64,000 bases of DNA from positions 42,426,001 to 42,490,000 of the forward strand of contig NC_070608.1 of NCBI RefSeq assembly GCF_027172205.1, given 5' to 3'. The translations under genes were made by a program, and so were the position numbers. The first letter of the stretch is position 1, and each line of letters begins with the position of its first letter. The notes under the pieces were generated by a model. That model saw only the letters and a program-made list of their open reading frames with translations, was not told where the DNA came from and ran no database searches. The stretch is from Podarcis raffonei (Eukaryota; Chordata; Lepidosauria; Squamata; Lacertidae). Shown here in pieces: positions 33,043-43,780 of the stretch.

Positions 33043-36000
33043 TCATTCCTTTGGGTCGCTGACAACAGCTGTGGTTGAATAAGAATAGGGACTAAGAAGA
33101 GCAGCAATGGTGTAATGACGATGACCAGAATCGTTAGCAGTAAAAACCACCTGCAAGAAGAAAATACTTAAGTTGGTCATACAATGCTTTTTTTCTGTAA
33201 AAACCTGTATTAAAAATATTGATTCATCATAAGTTGCCTACAAACTGTCCAAGTGCTCTGATTTGTCTGGTATCCTTGGACAGGCCAATTCATTTCAATA
33301 GAAGGAATACATCTGTATACAAAAAAAAAAGAATATAAAGATTGACTTCATCTGTTAAAATGAATGGCAAACCTTTGCAATTTGGGAATCATTATGTGCA
33401 CATACTTGTGAAATAACCATTGGGTAGGGACAGCTTTGTTTAGATTTCAGTTAAGAAGTTAATGAAAATGCTGGAGGGCATTCAGTGTGATACGGTGACT
33501 CCATAAGCATACTAAATTTGGTTGCAAAATTTACAGCGACTTTTTAGTTCTGAGAATCATCTTGTCATTGATCGGTGAAGATATGCTTTTAATGTGGTTA
33601 GTTAATTAAAAACCACTGAATGCATTGCACAAAAAACAAGTTGTTTTTATAGAAGTTTTAAGGAGTGTCCGGCTTTAACCAATATACATATTGTTTCTTT
33701 CTAAAAATGCATGTGAAATTAGAGAGGCACTAAAAATATTTATGCTGTTTAACAAGAAGCACCATAGAATCTTAGAGCTGGAAGGGACCCAAGGGTCATC
33801 TAGTCCAACCCCCTGCAATGCAGGAATATTATACAATGCAAAGAATATTATGACTTGGGGGCTTTCCTAATGTTTTGCACTTTGAGAACCAGCAGAAAAA
33901 CTGATTTGGCAGAATCCACTTGTTAAGTCATGATGGCCTATTTTGTCTACATTTTTCAGGCACTGTGCCCTTCCTTATGCATGTGTGAGAAAGTTAAGGT
34001 AAGCCTGTAAGCTTACAATGTCTAACCAACAGAAGTTGGATTGTAACATTGTTTTAATTTTTTAAAAAAGTTTGCTCACTGTTTAAGGAAAGTATACTTG
34101 TAGTTCAGCTGGAAGTTCATGTATACAAATGCAAGATTTATTGGTTTTGTACAGGTTGAAGTTCTGATAGATTTAAGGGCAGATTTGGAAGTGGCTTTTT
34201 TAGGGGATCGGACACTTAAAATGCAGCCACTCCTGTAGTCTACACATACTGAAACCTTCAGCTTGCATCCTCTTCTCTCCCCAGTCTTGCTGCATAGTCG
34301 ATAGCAGTAATTACCCAATCAATTGGTCCCATGATAATATTTGACTCCGAAAACTTACTATATTGTGGGATTTTAAAAACTCTGCCAGTGGTTTGCATTA
34401 TTGGGGGGGGGGGGGAACGACGACGACCCCCCCAAATACTCACATCAGCATATTCATGAAATGGAGCAACGCCAGCTGCCTTCCAGTATGTATTGGTGTC
34501 AAACTGGACCTTGTACAAGCCTTCTGTAAATTGTTCATCTGTTGTAAGCTCATGGATTTCCCCAAATTCATTTGTTTCCCTGTAATACAGGTGCGTAAAA
34601 GTAGTAAGGATGGTATCTTTTTATGTACATTTTTTCCCCATACAAGAAGTGGGTTGGGGCTGCCATGGAGCACCAGATTTTCTCAACAAGATTTCTGTGT
34701 AGTCATGTATAAGACTGCTTTAAGTTGCAATTCAAAGTTCACTTGGAAATTCATTCAGTTTCATTTCAGAACTAGCCAGATGTCAGGGATATGTGCAGTA
34801 CCGGCACCTTTTTTTACTAGAAGAAAAGCACTGCATCTCCCTCTTATCGGCTGACAAGGCTCTAGGTGTTCTAGAGTGGGTGAGCAGTTTGCAGCCCTGT
34901 CTCCATACGTAGCTTCCTGTGAGGATATTGAAAAGGTTAGTTTTGATTCTTTTTAAGAGAGCAAACATCTAGTCTTCATAGCTGCAGAGACATATGGCTT
35001 TCAAATGCAGACTATAGTACTAGTCATGTTCCTAGGAAGGTGTTCTGTGGTAGGTCATGTAACAAATAAGTTCACTTTACAAATACAGGATGGGTGTGAT
35101 GGTGCTCCACAGTGATACGGCAGAAAGTTGTTCCTGTTGCTGTGAGTAAACATATATTATCTGTATAAACCCTTGGAAATAACAGTGAGGCATGGAACAG
35201 AAACTTGGTTGGTGGTAGTGTTGTGGATTCACACAATTTGGAGGTGCCGTCTCAGCAAGGCTGACTTGCTCCTCAAGGCACTTTGCATGCAGGGCAACTT
35301 ACCCAGTAGCAAACTCCTTCCAGGTGCCATCTTCAGCTCTTTTGGACACTTTTACCAGTAGGCTGGTAGCTGGTCTTCCTTTAACTGCATCCAGGACTTT
35401 CACCATAAGAGGACACTTTGAGTCAATGGAGCCATGGGAAACCTTGACCTGGCAGAAGAAAATATCTATCAGAGTGTCTGTGGGCCATAGCCTATTTCAT
35501 GGGCATAAGGAACACATTACAAATTCTTCAACAGCCTGTACACATCCAAGCGCTGTCAAACAAACAAACAAATAAGCTTGGGCTAGGAGTTACTGCAAAC
35601 ATCATTTATATACACATAGACATGGGATGCAGCTTAGAGAAATGGTCTGTTAAGAGTATTTAAAAGCAAGCACAAAAGAAAATGTTATGCCAGTTCAAGC
35701 TTTGCTTTTAACAAATAGATATTCCTCTTATTCCTCCCTCCACACTTTACTCTGATTTAAAGGTTCAGTGGGTCTATCATTATTAATGAATATTCAGCTA
35801 GCACAGCAATATTCTTGAAGTTGACATACATTTGAGCATTGCACTATTAATTTTTAATTATTAACTGTAGTCAATTGAGAATCAAACTTTACAACTCACT
35901 GTAAATAAAAGTAAAAATGATTTTCATTTTACAGAGTAAGAAGATGAGCTGCAAATAATTATCAGATTTGCCACTGTCACAAATTGCCTTGAGGCATTTG

Positions 36001-36780
36001 CTGTATATGGTAACATATTGCATGTTTTTAAATAATGATAAAAAATAATGAATAGTGTAGTAAAATGGAACAGACCTCTTACAAACACTTACCTGTGCGT
36101 AAATCCCCTTGAACCCAATGGGACTTACTTCTGAGTAGACATGTATGAACAGAATTGCACTAACGGTTGCTTAAAAAGCAATAGCCTTGTAAGATTTTAT
36201 GGTAACATACATTTAGACTATGCATATATGAAGAACAAATAGAGAGCTATTATTTTTTTAACGACAAACTTAACTAACAGATATAGTTTTCTAACTATAA
36301 ATGGCATGTGCTAAAATTTTCTGCATTGTATAGTAAGAAACATTGGAATTTATGGGTACCTTTCCTCCAAACAACCAATATCTTGAAACGTGAAATGGTC
36401 TGCAATTCCTAAGAGACAGCCATGTATCACACTGTGGCAGGCATGTGACAATATCTTGGACTACTATTTTAATTTCTTCAGCATGATTAAATTACCAGTT
36501 GTCAGCAGTTTGGTACGTATTATTTTACAAATAGAATGTGTCTCCAGCAACCTGAAAGCCATTCTAAAGTACCTTGGTAAACGATGCAGCCATCAGAAGA
36601 TATGGACAGTTCACTATGGATCAGCATATGTGGTACAAATTTGGTAATAAGCTTGCAAGAAGATTGTGCTCCCCCACCGAGAAACTGCTGTACCACTAAT
36701 GCAATACTTACCAGTGGCGTAGCTTCAGTGATGTACACCATTGCAGCCAAGCAAACGAGAAGCAGAGAGGAGGAGGCCAT
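33043..36780 (-). CDS. TTR: Transthyretin, 4 exons
   Basis: Secreted homotetramer carrying thyroid hormone and retinol-binding protein. Exons on the - strand: 36,780-36,712 (signal peptide), 35,442-35,303, 34,579-34,444, 33,150-33,043. The last two coding lengths and exon 1 (69 nt) match the mammalian pattern. The product is 150 residues, as I recall for chicken. Signal peptide residues 1-20 ([13 protein letters not shown]), mature start [12 protein letters not shown]. Hormone-site residues are kept: PLMVK (human Lys15), Glu54 in FGEIHE, and SYSTTAVV (Ser117, Thr119). An AG 6 nt upstream of the exon 2 start (exon from 35,448) would add Val-Lys. Odd changes by human mature numbering: F33S, E42K and K48E, with several others in strand B. 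All introns are GT-AG. Identity is secure from sequence and from its place between DSG2 and B4GALT6. Confidence 0.97.
33766..33832 (-). mobile_element. CR1 3' end remnant (TTR intron 3)
   Basis: catagaatcttagagctgga, agggacccaagggtcatcta and tccaaccccctgcaatgcag are the reversed terminal block of CR1. Confidence 0.75.
34403..34433 (-). other. G/C-run hairpin beside the TTR exon 3 donor
   Basis: The + strand has 13 G, then aacgacgacga, then 7 C. In the TTR transcript this is a run of 7 G, a loop with three TCG repeats, and 13 C, starting about 10 nt after the exon 3 donor (GT at 34,443-34,442). The arms can pair with each other. Confidence 0.8.
36098..36165. mobile_element. Short palindromic MITE (TTR intron 1)
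   Basis: aaccca-atgggacttacttctgagtagacatg and agaattgcactaac match the family landmarks, on the reverse orientation to 5,695. Confidence 0.6.
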
Positions 36781-36845
36781 GGTGTTATATGTGTGTGTGC
36801 AATCAGCAAAACCCTGCCAACAGCTATAGGCCGGTGAGGTTTGAG

Positions 36846-36940
36846 TTTTTATACTCCATCCTTCTGCAAAACAGCCTACTTATCAAGTGCCCGTATGACT
36901 TTAAACCTGCTGATTCTGATTATTTACTTAGTAAGCAGTC
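36846..36940 (-). promoter_or_regulatory. TTR: TTR core and proximal promoter
   Basis: On the - strand a TATA box (tataaaaa, 36,853-36,846) lies 66-73 bp before the ATG. Upstream, 36,924-36,903 reads aataatcagaatcagcaggt followed by tt. From memory this equals the core of the mouse and human TTR proximal promoter next to its strong HNF3 (FoxA) site. Between them, gataagtaggctg at about 36,884-36,872 resembles the mammalian 'gataagcagcct' stretch. This implies liver and choroid-plexus type regulation by hepatocyte nuclear factors. Confidence 0.8.
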
Positions 36941-38199
36941 CAGCTGGGCAGTACTTCCATCCATTGGCCTTTTGCAGAAATCCGTGGGATTATAGTATAT
37001 GGAAGGAAAGACTCCACAGGCACTGTGAGTAAGCCAATGAGTAACCCACACAAACATGAACCTTGCCTATTGGGATTAGGATATTTGGACATAAGTGTGT
37101 GTGTGTGTTGGTGTTGTGGGGGGCAGGGAACTCTTAAGCAACTGTTGTTTGCTTACATTTTACGGGCCACAGAATGTCCATTGCTTGTGGAAATATCCAA
37201 CTTAGGAGTCAGTCTTCCTTGCATTCTTACCTGTAATGGGCCATTTGGGCATGATAGATCTTGCTTTTCTGCAGTGCGCCAAGTACTGTCATGATTCCTA
37301 TCTGCCATTCTATAAAATTCTGGGGTTCTCCTTGGGGCTTGTCACTGCTTGTCACTGCAAGATGTTTAACTGTTTTAGTACCTGATCATTCACATTAGGA
37401 AGCAGTCTGCATTGCAGAAGCTGACAGTTACCCCCACCAAAGCAATGATGAGCTGATTGTGGCCGTGTGTCTCCATTAGTACCAATATGTAGCACACATG
37501 GGATGAAGTCTAATATGTAGAAGATATGTGTTCCCTGCGATGCAGAATGCTGCTGAGACTTACTAAGAGAGATTCTCCTGCCATGGACAATGGAACTCTT
37601 TCTCCATGTCCTATAATTAGCAACTCCTCCCCTACTCTCTTGATCCACTGCAGTTTAACAGCATCTGCTGCTGCTGCTAGCAGGTGATAATGGTTATTTA
37701 CATGCTGTGAAAAGCTCTAGCTGATGATTTTGTAGATCAAGTTGTTATTAAAGGCTCAACATCAAGTTAGGCTTTTATCATATTTTGAAATTTTTTTTTT
37801 AAAGTTGTTATTGTACAATACAGAAATAATTTCTATAAGGTTACAGTAAATAAAATCCATCATACGGTTGAATGGTGTTTATCATTTTCAAACATAGAGA
37901 ACATAGCCCATTTCTCAAATTGCTTAGGTTCTGACAGAAGAAGCATAGTTATGTCACAGGCCTTCCTTCTATAATCTCCCATGTAGAGACAGATGATTCA
38001 GTGATAACCTATACGTATTTGTGGTTACAACATTATTTATTTGAAGTATTTTAACTGCAATCTTTAACCAAAAAGGGCTCCTAAAGCAGCTTCTGAGCTT
38101 CAATAATAAGACAATCCTTACTCTCTAAAAGACATGGCACAAAAAGAAAACAGATTTGGAGGAATGAGAAAGAAAGCAAACTTGAGCACTAGATCTTAG
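36941..38199. other. Intergenic upstream of TTR, no gene seen
   Basis: No exon or RNA gene recognised. A short (GTGT)n stretch lies near 37,090 and a (CTG)n stretch near 37,665. Confidence 0.5.
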
Positions 38200-38239
38200 T
38201 TACAAAGTGCTTATAATGGCCAGCTGGAACTGAAAAGGT

Positions 38240-38575
38240 TTAAGTGAAGGTGGAGCTAGCAGGTGTTGATCTTTCATCAGAGTTGATAGAGCAATACTGC
38301 TTCTCTCCCTCCCTCCCTTCCTCTCTGCTGTAGCTTGATGGCAGCCTGCTGCCAGGTGACATTGATGAAGGGAGGACCCTGATTGAGCTGGCTTATCAGC
38401 TGATGGTGGCCCTCTTCCCTTACCCCTCTCTCTCCTGTAGTCTGATGCAGTGGCTGCTCTCCATATGATAGCTGAGGGATGGGAGGCCCAACAGAGCTGA
38501 ACTTTCAGCACAGCTGCTTGAGGCCCAGCTTCTCTTCGTCTGCTGTAGATCAGTTGCAGCTAACAAACAGCAATC
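38240..38575. repeat. Degenerate tandem repeat, about three units
   Basis: Three blocks of roughly 110 bp share the order gg-gg-cc, agctg-cttatcag-like, a pyrimidine tract (cttctctccctccctccctt; cttcccttacccctctctct; cttctcttcgt) and ctgtag-tcagttgcag-like. The agreement is loose, so this is an old minisatellite at best. Confidence 0.4.
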
Positions 38576-38599
38576 CTTCTCTTGCAGAAATCCTGCAGG

Positions 38600-38835
38600 A
38601 TTCTACACAACGCCCCTGGTTTCATTGGAGAAATGTTGAAGGCCTTGGAGTTATGTGATCCCCGAGCCAAGGAGATAAGTAACTCTATAACTTTTAGAAG
38701 ATATCTGAAGGCAGCCCTGTATAGGGAAGGTTTCTTTAATGTTTAATATTTTATTGTGTTTTTATATGTTGGAAGCTGCCCAGAGTGGCTGGGGCTACCT
38801 TGTCAGATGCGTGGGGTATAAACAAAAATATTATT
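38600..38835 (+). mobile_element. L2/CR1-group LINE 3' end
   Basis: Contains tagaagatatctgaaggcag, ccctgtatagggaaggtttc, gaagctgcccagagtggctg and the end gtggggtataaacaaaa. It shares these with 43,480-43,610 and 62,405-62,640. The ladder tctgaaggcagccctgt is the translation end of the RT polypeptide. Confidence 0.75.
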
Positions 38836-39714
38836 ATTGTTGCTAAAGAATAGGATGTCCCTATTTTCATCAGAGAAATGTTGGAGGGTATGGAAGACTC
38901 TCTTTTCCACCTCCCGTCCCTTTCTTTTTTCCCTTCCATGTCGCTTAGAACATAATGTAATGTAGGGGTGGAGGACCTTTAGCTCCCACCAGGGGGTCAA
39001 ATTTGGCTCACAAGGCCTTTTTCAGGAAAGAGTGGCCACCTGCAACATCACTTCAATGGAGGGTGACAGCGGCAGATTGGCATGGTAGCGGGGATTGATT
39101 CAGCATTAGCTGCTCATACCAGTTGCCCTGCTGGAAAATAGTGCACACAGCCACAGCAGCAGGATTTAGTGCCTGCTCCCTTTGGCTGTGCGTGCCTGTT
39201 CCCCTGCTTGAAGCAAGTGTGCACAGCCAAAACTCAGTGCAGGGCTGTTTGAAAGCCCTTTTGCTGCTCTTTGAACCTCTGAAAACCAGAGCACTGGACA
39301 ACACTTGCTGGGCTTGGTGGGCCTTTGAGCTGACTCAGCAGGGCTCTTAAATTTTATGATATGCTATCACTGAGTATTTGCCGCCAGCTTTAATGTTTGT
39401 ATATGTAAGTCTTCAGTCTGACACTTTAGTCCTTTCCACTTAAAATATTCCCTTAAAAATATCAGACCCATTTTTGTTTCCTCACACTGAGTCTGTTATA
39501 AATACACATCTGGTTGGATTGTATATGGACCAGATAGAGAGAAAGCTGGCTGAGCTTGCATCCTGTTGAAATCTGTGGAGTAAGTTTTGCTTATGACTAA
39601 CATAAGCTCCATTGATTCAATGTGGGTGAGCATATTCTGAACTGGGGCTTTTACTGGGTGTGCTGATGCAAGTAGAACCAAAAACAGGATCCAAGTTGAT
39701 CTTGACAGGCTGGA

Positions 39715-39975
39715 GAACTGGACAAAACTAGCTAAATTTGGGAGTCGACAGAATTAGGATAAGAGACATTCAAGGAGTGAAGGCTATGAACGGCTAGTAG
39801 CCTTGATGGGTCTGCTCTGCCTCCACAGATGGAGGGAGTATGTTTCTGAACACCAGTTGTTAGAAGCCACAGGAGGGGAGAGTGTTCATATACTCAGGTG
39901 GGCTTCGCATAGGCATCTGGTTGGCCACTGTGAGAGATCCAGCAGGTGGTTCTTATGTTCTTAAACAGGGATACA
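39715..39975 (+). mobile_element. CR1-group LINE 3' tail
   Basis: ttagaagccacaggagggga, aggcatctggttggccactg and tccagcaggtggttcttatg match the tail at 30,122-30,416. Confidence 0.68.
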
Positions 39976-39984
39976 TGTAAATGT

Positions 39985-40440
39985 CCACACTTAGGTCTGA
40001 TCAGATGCACAAATACAGGATGGGCAGTACATGTAAAAGGTCTTGGAGCTTAATCTAAACATGTGTCAACAGTATGATGTGGCAGCAAAAAAGGACAGTG
40101 TAATTCTAGGTTATATCAATAGGTGTATAGTTCCTATATCATGAGAAGCAATGGTGCTGCTCTATTCTGCTTTGGTCAGACCTCGTCCAGAATCTTGTAT
40201 CCAGTTCTGGGCACCACAGTTTAATAAAGCTATTGCCAAAGCAGAATGTGTACAGGGCAACAAAGGAGTCCTGGAAACACAAGCAAAGTCCCACAAACAA
40301 AGGCTGAACAAGTTGGGTGTGTGGTTCACATGCAGAAGGGGTGATGGGAGTTGTAGTTCAGCAGCCAAAGTTTCCCCTCACCTGCTGTAAGTAGTGGATT
40401 TCCAGATTAGGTGACCTCTGGGGGTTCCTTTCAAATATAT
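39985..40440 (+). mobile_element. CR1 LINE fragment (ORF2 C-terminal part)
   Basis: Encodes AAKKDSVILGYINRCIV, then LLYSALVRPRPESCIQFWAP and QFNKAIAKAECVQGNK, the C-terminal segment of CR1 ORF2 also seen at 48,209-48,721. Stops interrupt it, so it is dead. Confidence 0.75.
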
Positions 40441-42384
40441 CACTCTGTAACCCAGGTTGTACATGTGATTAGAAATCTGGAAGAGGTCAGTTGTGTTTAA
40501 GTCTCATAGAACATAGTGGGGCAATTTAGCAAATTGTGTGGGGCAAATCATATTTTCAAAGCAAACCTCCATTTGGGCTCCCATTTGTGTTGGCTTGGTG
40601 CATGCAGAGGAGAGCATAGATGGAGTTAGTTACTTGTGCTGCTGAAGTGAACAGGGAAGCCTTTGTGGTTCAAGTGTGGAGCTTCCATGCAGATAAAAGG
40701 AACCCTAACATTACGATGTGCTAACTTTGATTCCAGTACTCATAAGAGTTACCTAGATTGTCAAAGGAAGTGTCAGTTCATAGTCTACTTGTTGCAAAAG
40801 GTGGCTTAAATCAGTGCACCTGGGAATGTGACAAAAACAGTGGCCTGTTGGGAATCGGACGAAAGCAAAGTATTAGTTTGTATGTCGGGAGTCAGCTTAC
40901 TCATCGGGCGAAGGAGGGAGTATTTATGGAAATATTCATTATTGAAATAATCCACAAATATTTAAACACGTAGTGGATTATCTAGATTCCAAAGCATTTG
41001 AAGTCCACCTGCTGCTAGTTAAAGTAAAAAATTCTAATAACAGGACCTCCCTAGAAGTAATTTTTGTTCTTGAAATGAATTCTTTCCCTTTTCTTTTGGT
41101 TAATTCTCTTGTTTGCATCAAAGCTGTTTTGCTGTTGCTATGTACTTAAATCTCATATCTCTCCCCCACCCCACAAGTAAGCCTAGTGGCCATTTCTCAT
41201 TGCAGTTGTTTTACAAAGGTATTATTTTGTATGAATAGTTTCTAAGATGACGATAGTAAGATGCCTGCAGCAGACTGGAGAAATAGCATAAGCTATACTT
41301 ATATCTATGAAAGGTCTTGGAGTCAGGTTCTTTTTTGTACCTGACATCCCCCAAAGTAAGGTTTCCATCATGTTTTGTTTTAACATAGTTATGTTTCTTA
41401 TATATACTTTGTATTTTTATTTTGAGGATTTAAGTTGCTCTCAAAGTAAATAAGGTATCAGACCATCGAAGGCTGTAGTACTGTACCCACTTAGCCAAGT
41501 ATGGTAGGATTGTGATGTCAATCAACTTCAGGATGCATCAGCTTCAAAGAGACTCTGGTCTTATCCACTCTTTCCAGGCATGGCTCTTTGACACATGGGA
41601 TAAAAGTGAATGTGGCACAAGTCACATGTATAGGTTTATTTATCAAGGAGTTTCCGCCCTGAGATTCAAATGTCAAATTTAGATTATGATGAAAAAAACG
41701 AACAGGGTTTCTGCCCCATTGTTAGTTGTATACAAGAGGGAATTTCAGCTGGTGTGTGACAAGCTACATGAAAGGCAGTGGAAAAATGAAATGAAATGAA
41801 TGAACAATTAAAGGTGCGGCAGCTCTGTTCTCCCTTTCACCTGGTTCCCCTGTGTGCAGCCTCATCTTATGCATATTTGCTTATGTGTAAACCTAAGTTA
41901 GGAGTAAGTCCTTAATTGAAAGGGGCCTACTCGCAAGGAAGCATGCACAGGATTGTAGCCAATTTGGGCTTTGGTGTGTTGAGACTTGTACTTTGCTTGT
42001 TTGTGCTTCTTGCTAAGATCATAAACTGCTTAGTCAATGGATCTGTCTCAGGCCCTGTTCTGGTGCTTAAAACCACTACAAATAGCAACGTGGAAATGGC
42101 TGTCTTATTTGCTAGCACTTGAGAGTTCTGCAGTTTATCTTGATGCATCTTTAGACCTTGTGTAAACAGTGCTGTTAGGCTGACAAATACTGAGCCACAT
42201 TAAAAGCCATCGACACAATTTGCTGTGTGTGCAAGAGAATGTTCTGATAGATTACAATCAGCTGTATGATAATGTCTTGGTCTCAGTGTTCATTCTCATA
42301 AAGCATAGCTGAGAACAAGCTATATCATGTTGTATGCATAACCTGTACAAGTGGTCAAAATAAGGTGTATGTGTGTGTACTCAT
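40441..42384. other. Intergenic, no gene seen
   Basis: One copy of the palindromic element at about 41,895-41,962 (ggagtaagtccttaattgaa..caggattgtagcc). No exon or RNA gene supported. Confidence 0.5.
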
Positions 42385-42397
42385 ACCCAAACTATAA

Positions 42398-43766
42398 GGT
42401 AAAGGTAAAGGGACCCCTGACCATTAGGTCCAGTCATGACTGACTCTAGGGTTGTGGCGCTCATCTCGCTTTATTGGCCGAGGGAGCCGGCTTACAGCTT
42501 CCAGGTCATGTGGCCAGCATGACTAAGCTGCTTCTGGCGAACCAGAGCAGCGCATGGAAACGCTGCTTACCTTCCTGCCGGAGCGGTACCTATTTATCTA
42601 CTTTTTACCTATTTATCTGCTTTTTAATATCTATATGAAGCCGCTGGGAGAGATCATCAGGGGGTTTGGGCTGGGTGTTCATCAGTATGCAGATGACACC
42701 CAGCTCTACCTCTCCTTTAAATCAGAACCAGTGAAGGCGGTGAAGGTCCTGTGTGAGTGCCTGGAGGCAGTTGGAGGATGGATGGTAGCTAACAGATTGT
42801 GGTTGAATCCTGACAAGACAGAAGTACTGTTTTTTGGGGACAGGGGGTGGGCGGGTGCGGGGGATTCCCTGGTCCTGGATGGGGTAACTGTGCCCCTGAA
42901 GGACCAGGTGCACAGCCTGGGAGTCATTTTGGACTCACAGCTGTCCATGGACTCGCAGGTTAATTCTGTGTCCAGGGCAGCTGTCTACCAGCTCCACGTG
43001 GTATGCAGGCTAAGACCCTACCTGCCCGCGGACTGTCTCACCAGAGTGGTGCATGCTCTAGTTATCGCCCGCTTGGACTACTGCAACGCGCTCTACGTGG
43101 GGCCACCTTTGAAGGTGACCCGGAAACTGCAGTTAATCCAGAATGCGGCAGCTAGACTGGTGACTGGGAGTGGCCGCTGGGACCACATAAACACCGGTTC
43201 TGAGAGATCTGCATTGGCTCCCAGAATGTTTCCGAGCACACTTCAAAGTGTTGGTGCTGACCTTTAAAGCCCTAAGCAGCCTCGGTCCTGTATACCTGAA
43301 GGAGCCTCCACCCCCATCGTTCAGCCCGGACACTGAGATCCAGTGCCGAGGGCCTTCTGGCGGTTCCCTCATTGCGAGAAGCGAGGTTACAGGGAACCAG
43401 ACAGAGGGCCTTCTCGGTAGTGGTGCCCACCCTGTGGAACACCCTCCCTTCAGATGTGAAGGAAATAAGTAGCTATCCTATCTTTAAAAGACATCTGAAG
43501 GCAGCCCTGTTCAGGGAAGTTTTTAACATTTAACGCTGTATTGTTTTTAATACTTGATTGGGAGCCGCCCAGAGTGGCTGGGGAAACTCAGCCAGATGGG
43601 CGGGGTATAAATTACTTGCACTTTGACATGCTTTCAAACTGCTAGGTTGGCAGGAGTAGGGACCAAGCAATGGGAGCTCACCTTGTTGCGGGGATTTGAA
43701 CCGCTGACCTTCTGATCGGCAAGTCCTAGGCTCTGTGGTTTAACCCACAGTGCCACCCGCGTCCCG
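42398..43766 (-). mobile_element. Sauria-type SINE split by a LINE insertion
   Basis: The body lies at 42,398-42,604 and the tRNA-like head at 43,611-43,766. The outer direct repeat acccaaactataa (42,385-42,397) against acccaaactgtaa (43,768-43,780) shows both halves belong to one SINE. The break is in the agtagataaatag block, where the LINE at 42,605-43,610 was inserted. Confidence 0.88.
42605..43610 (+). mobile_element. L2/CR1-group LINE, 5'-truncated, inside a SINE
   Basis: The + frame at 42,620-43,260 encodes the end of a Jockey-like reverse transcriptase: the catalytic QYADDTQLYLSF, then LNPDKTEVLFFG, VHSLGVILDSQLSM, ARLDYCNALYVG and LQLIQNAAARLVTG. A frame change near 43,190 follows, and the 3' end reads gccgcccagagtggctgggg to gcggggtataaat. 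Starting just before the YADD box and lacking the endonuclease, it cannot move alone. The long intact frame and the host SINE's mild divergence suggest a fairly young insertion. Confidence 0.85.
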
Positions 43767-43780
43767 AACCCAAACTGTAA

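Noticed and set aside
42554-43267. 237-codon open frame as a host gene
   Set aside because: It starts in a SINE and continues into a truncated LINE reverse transcriptase; it is repeat sequence.
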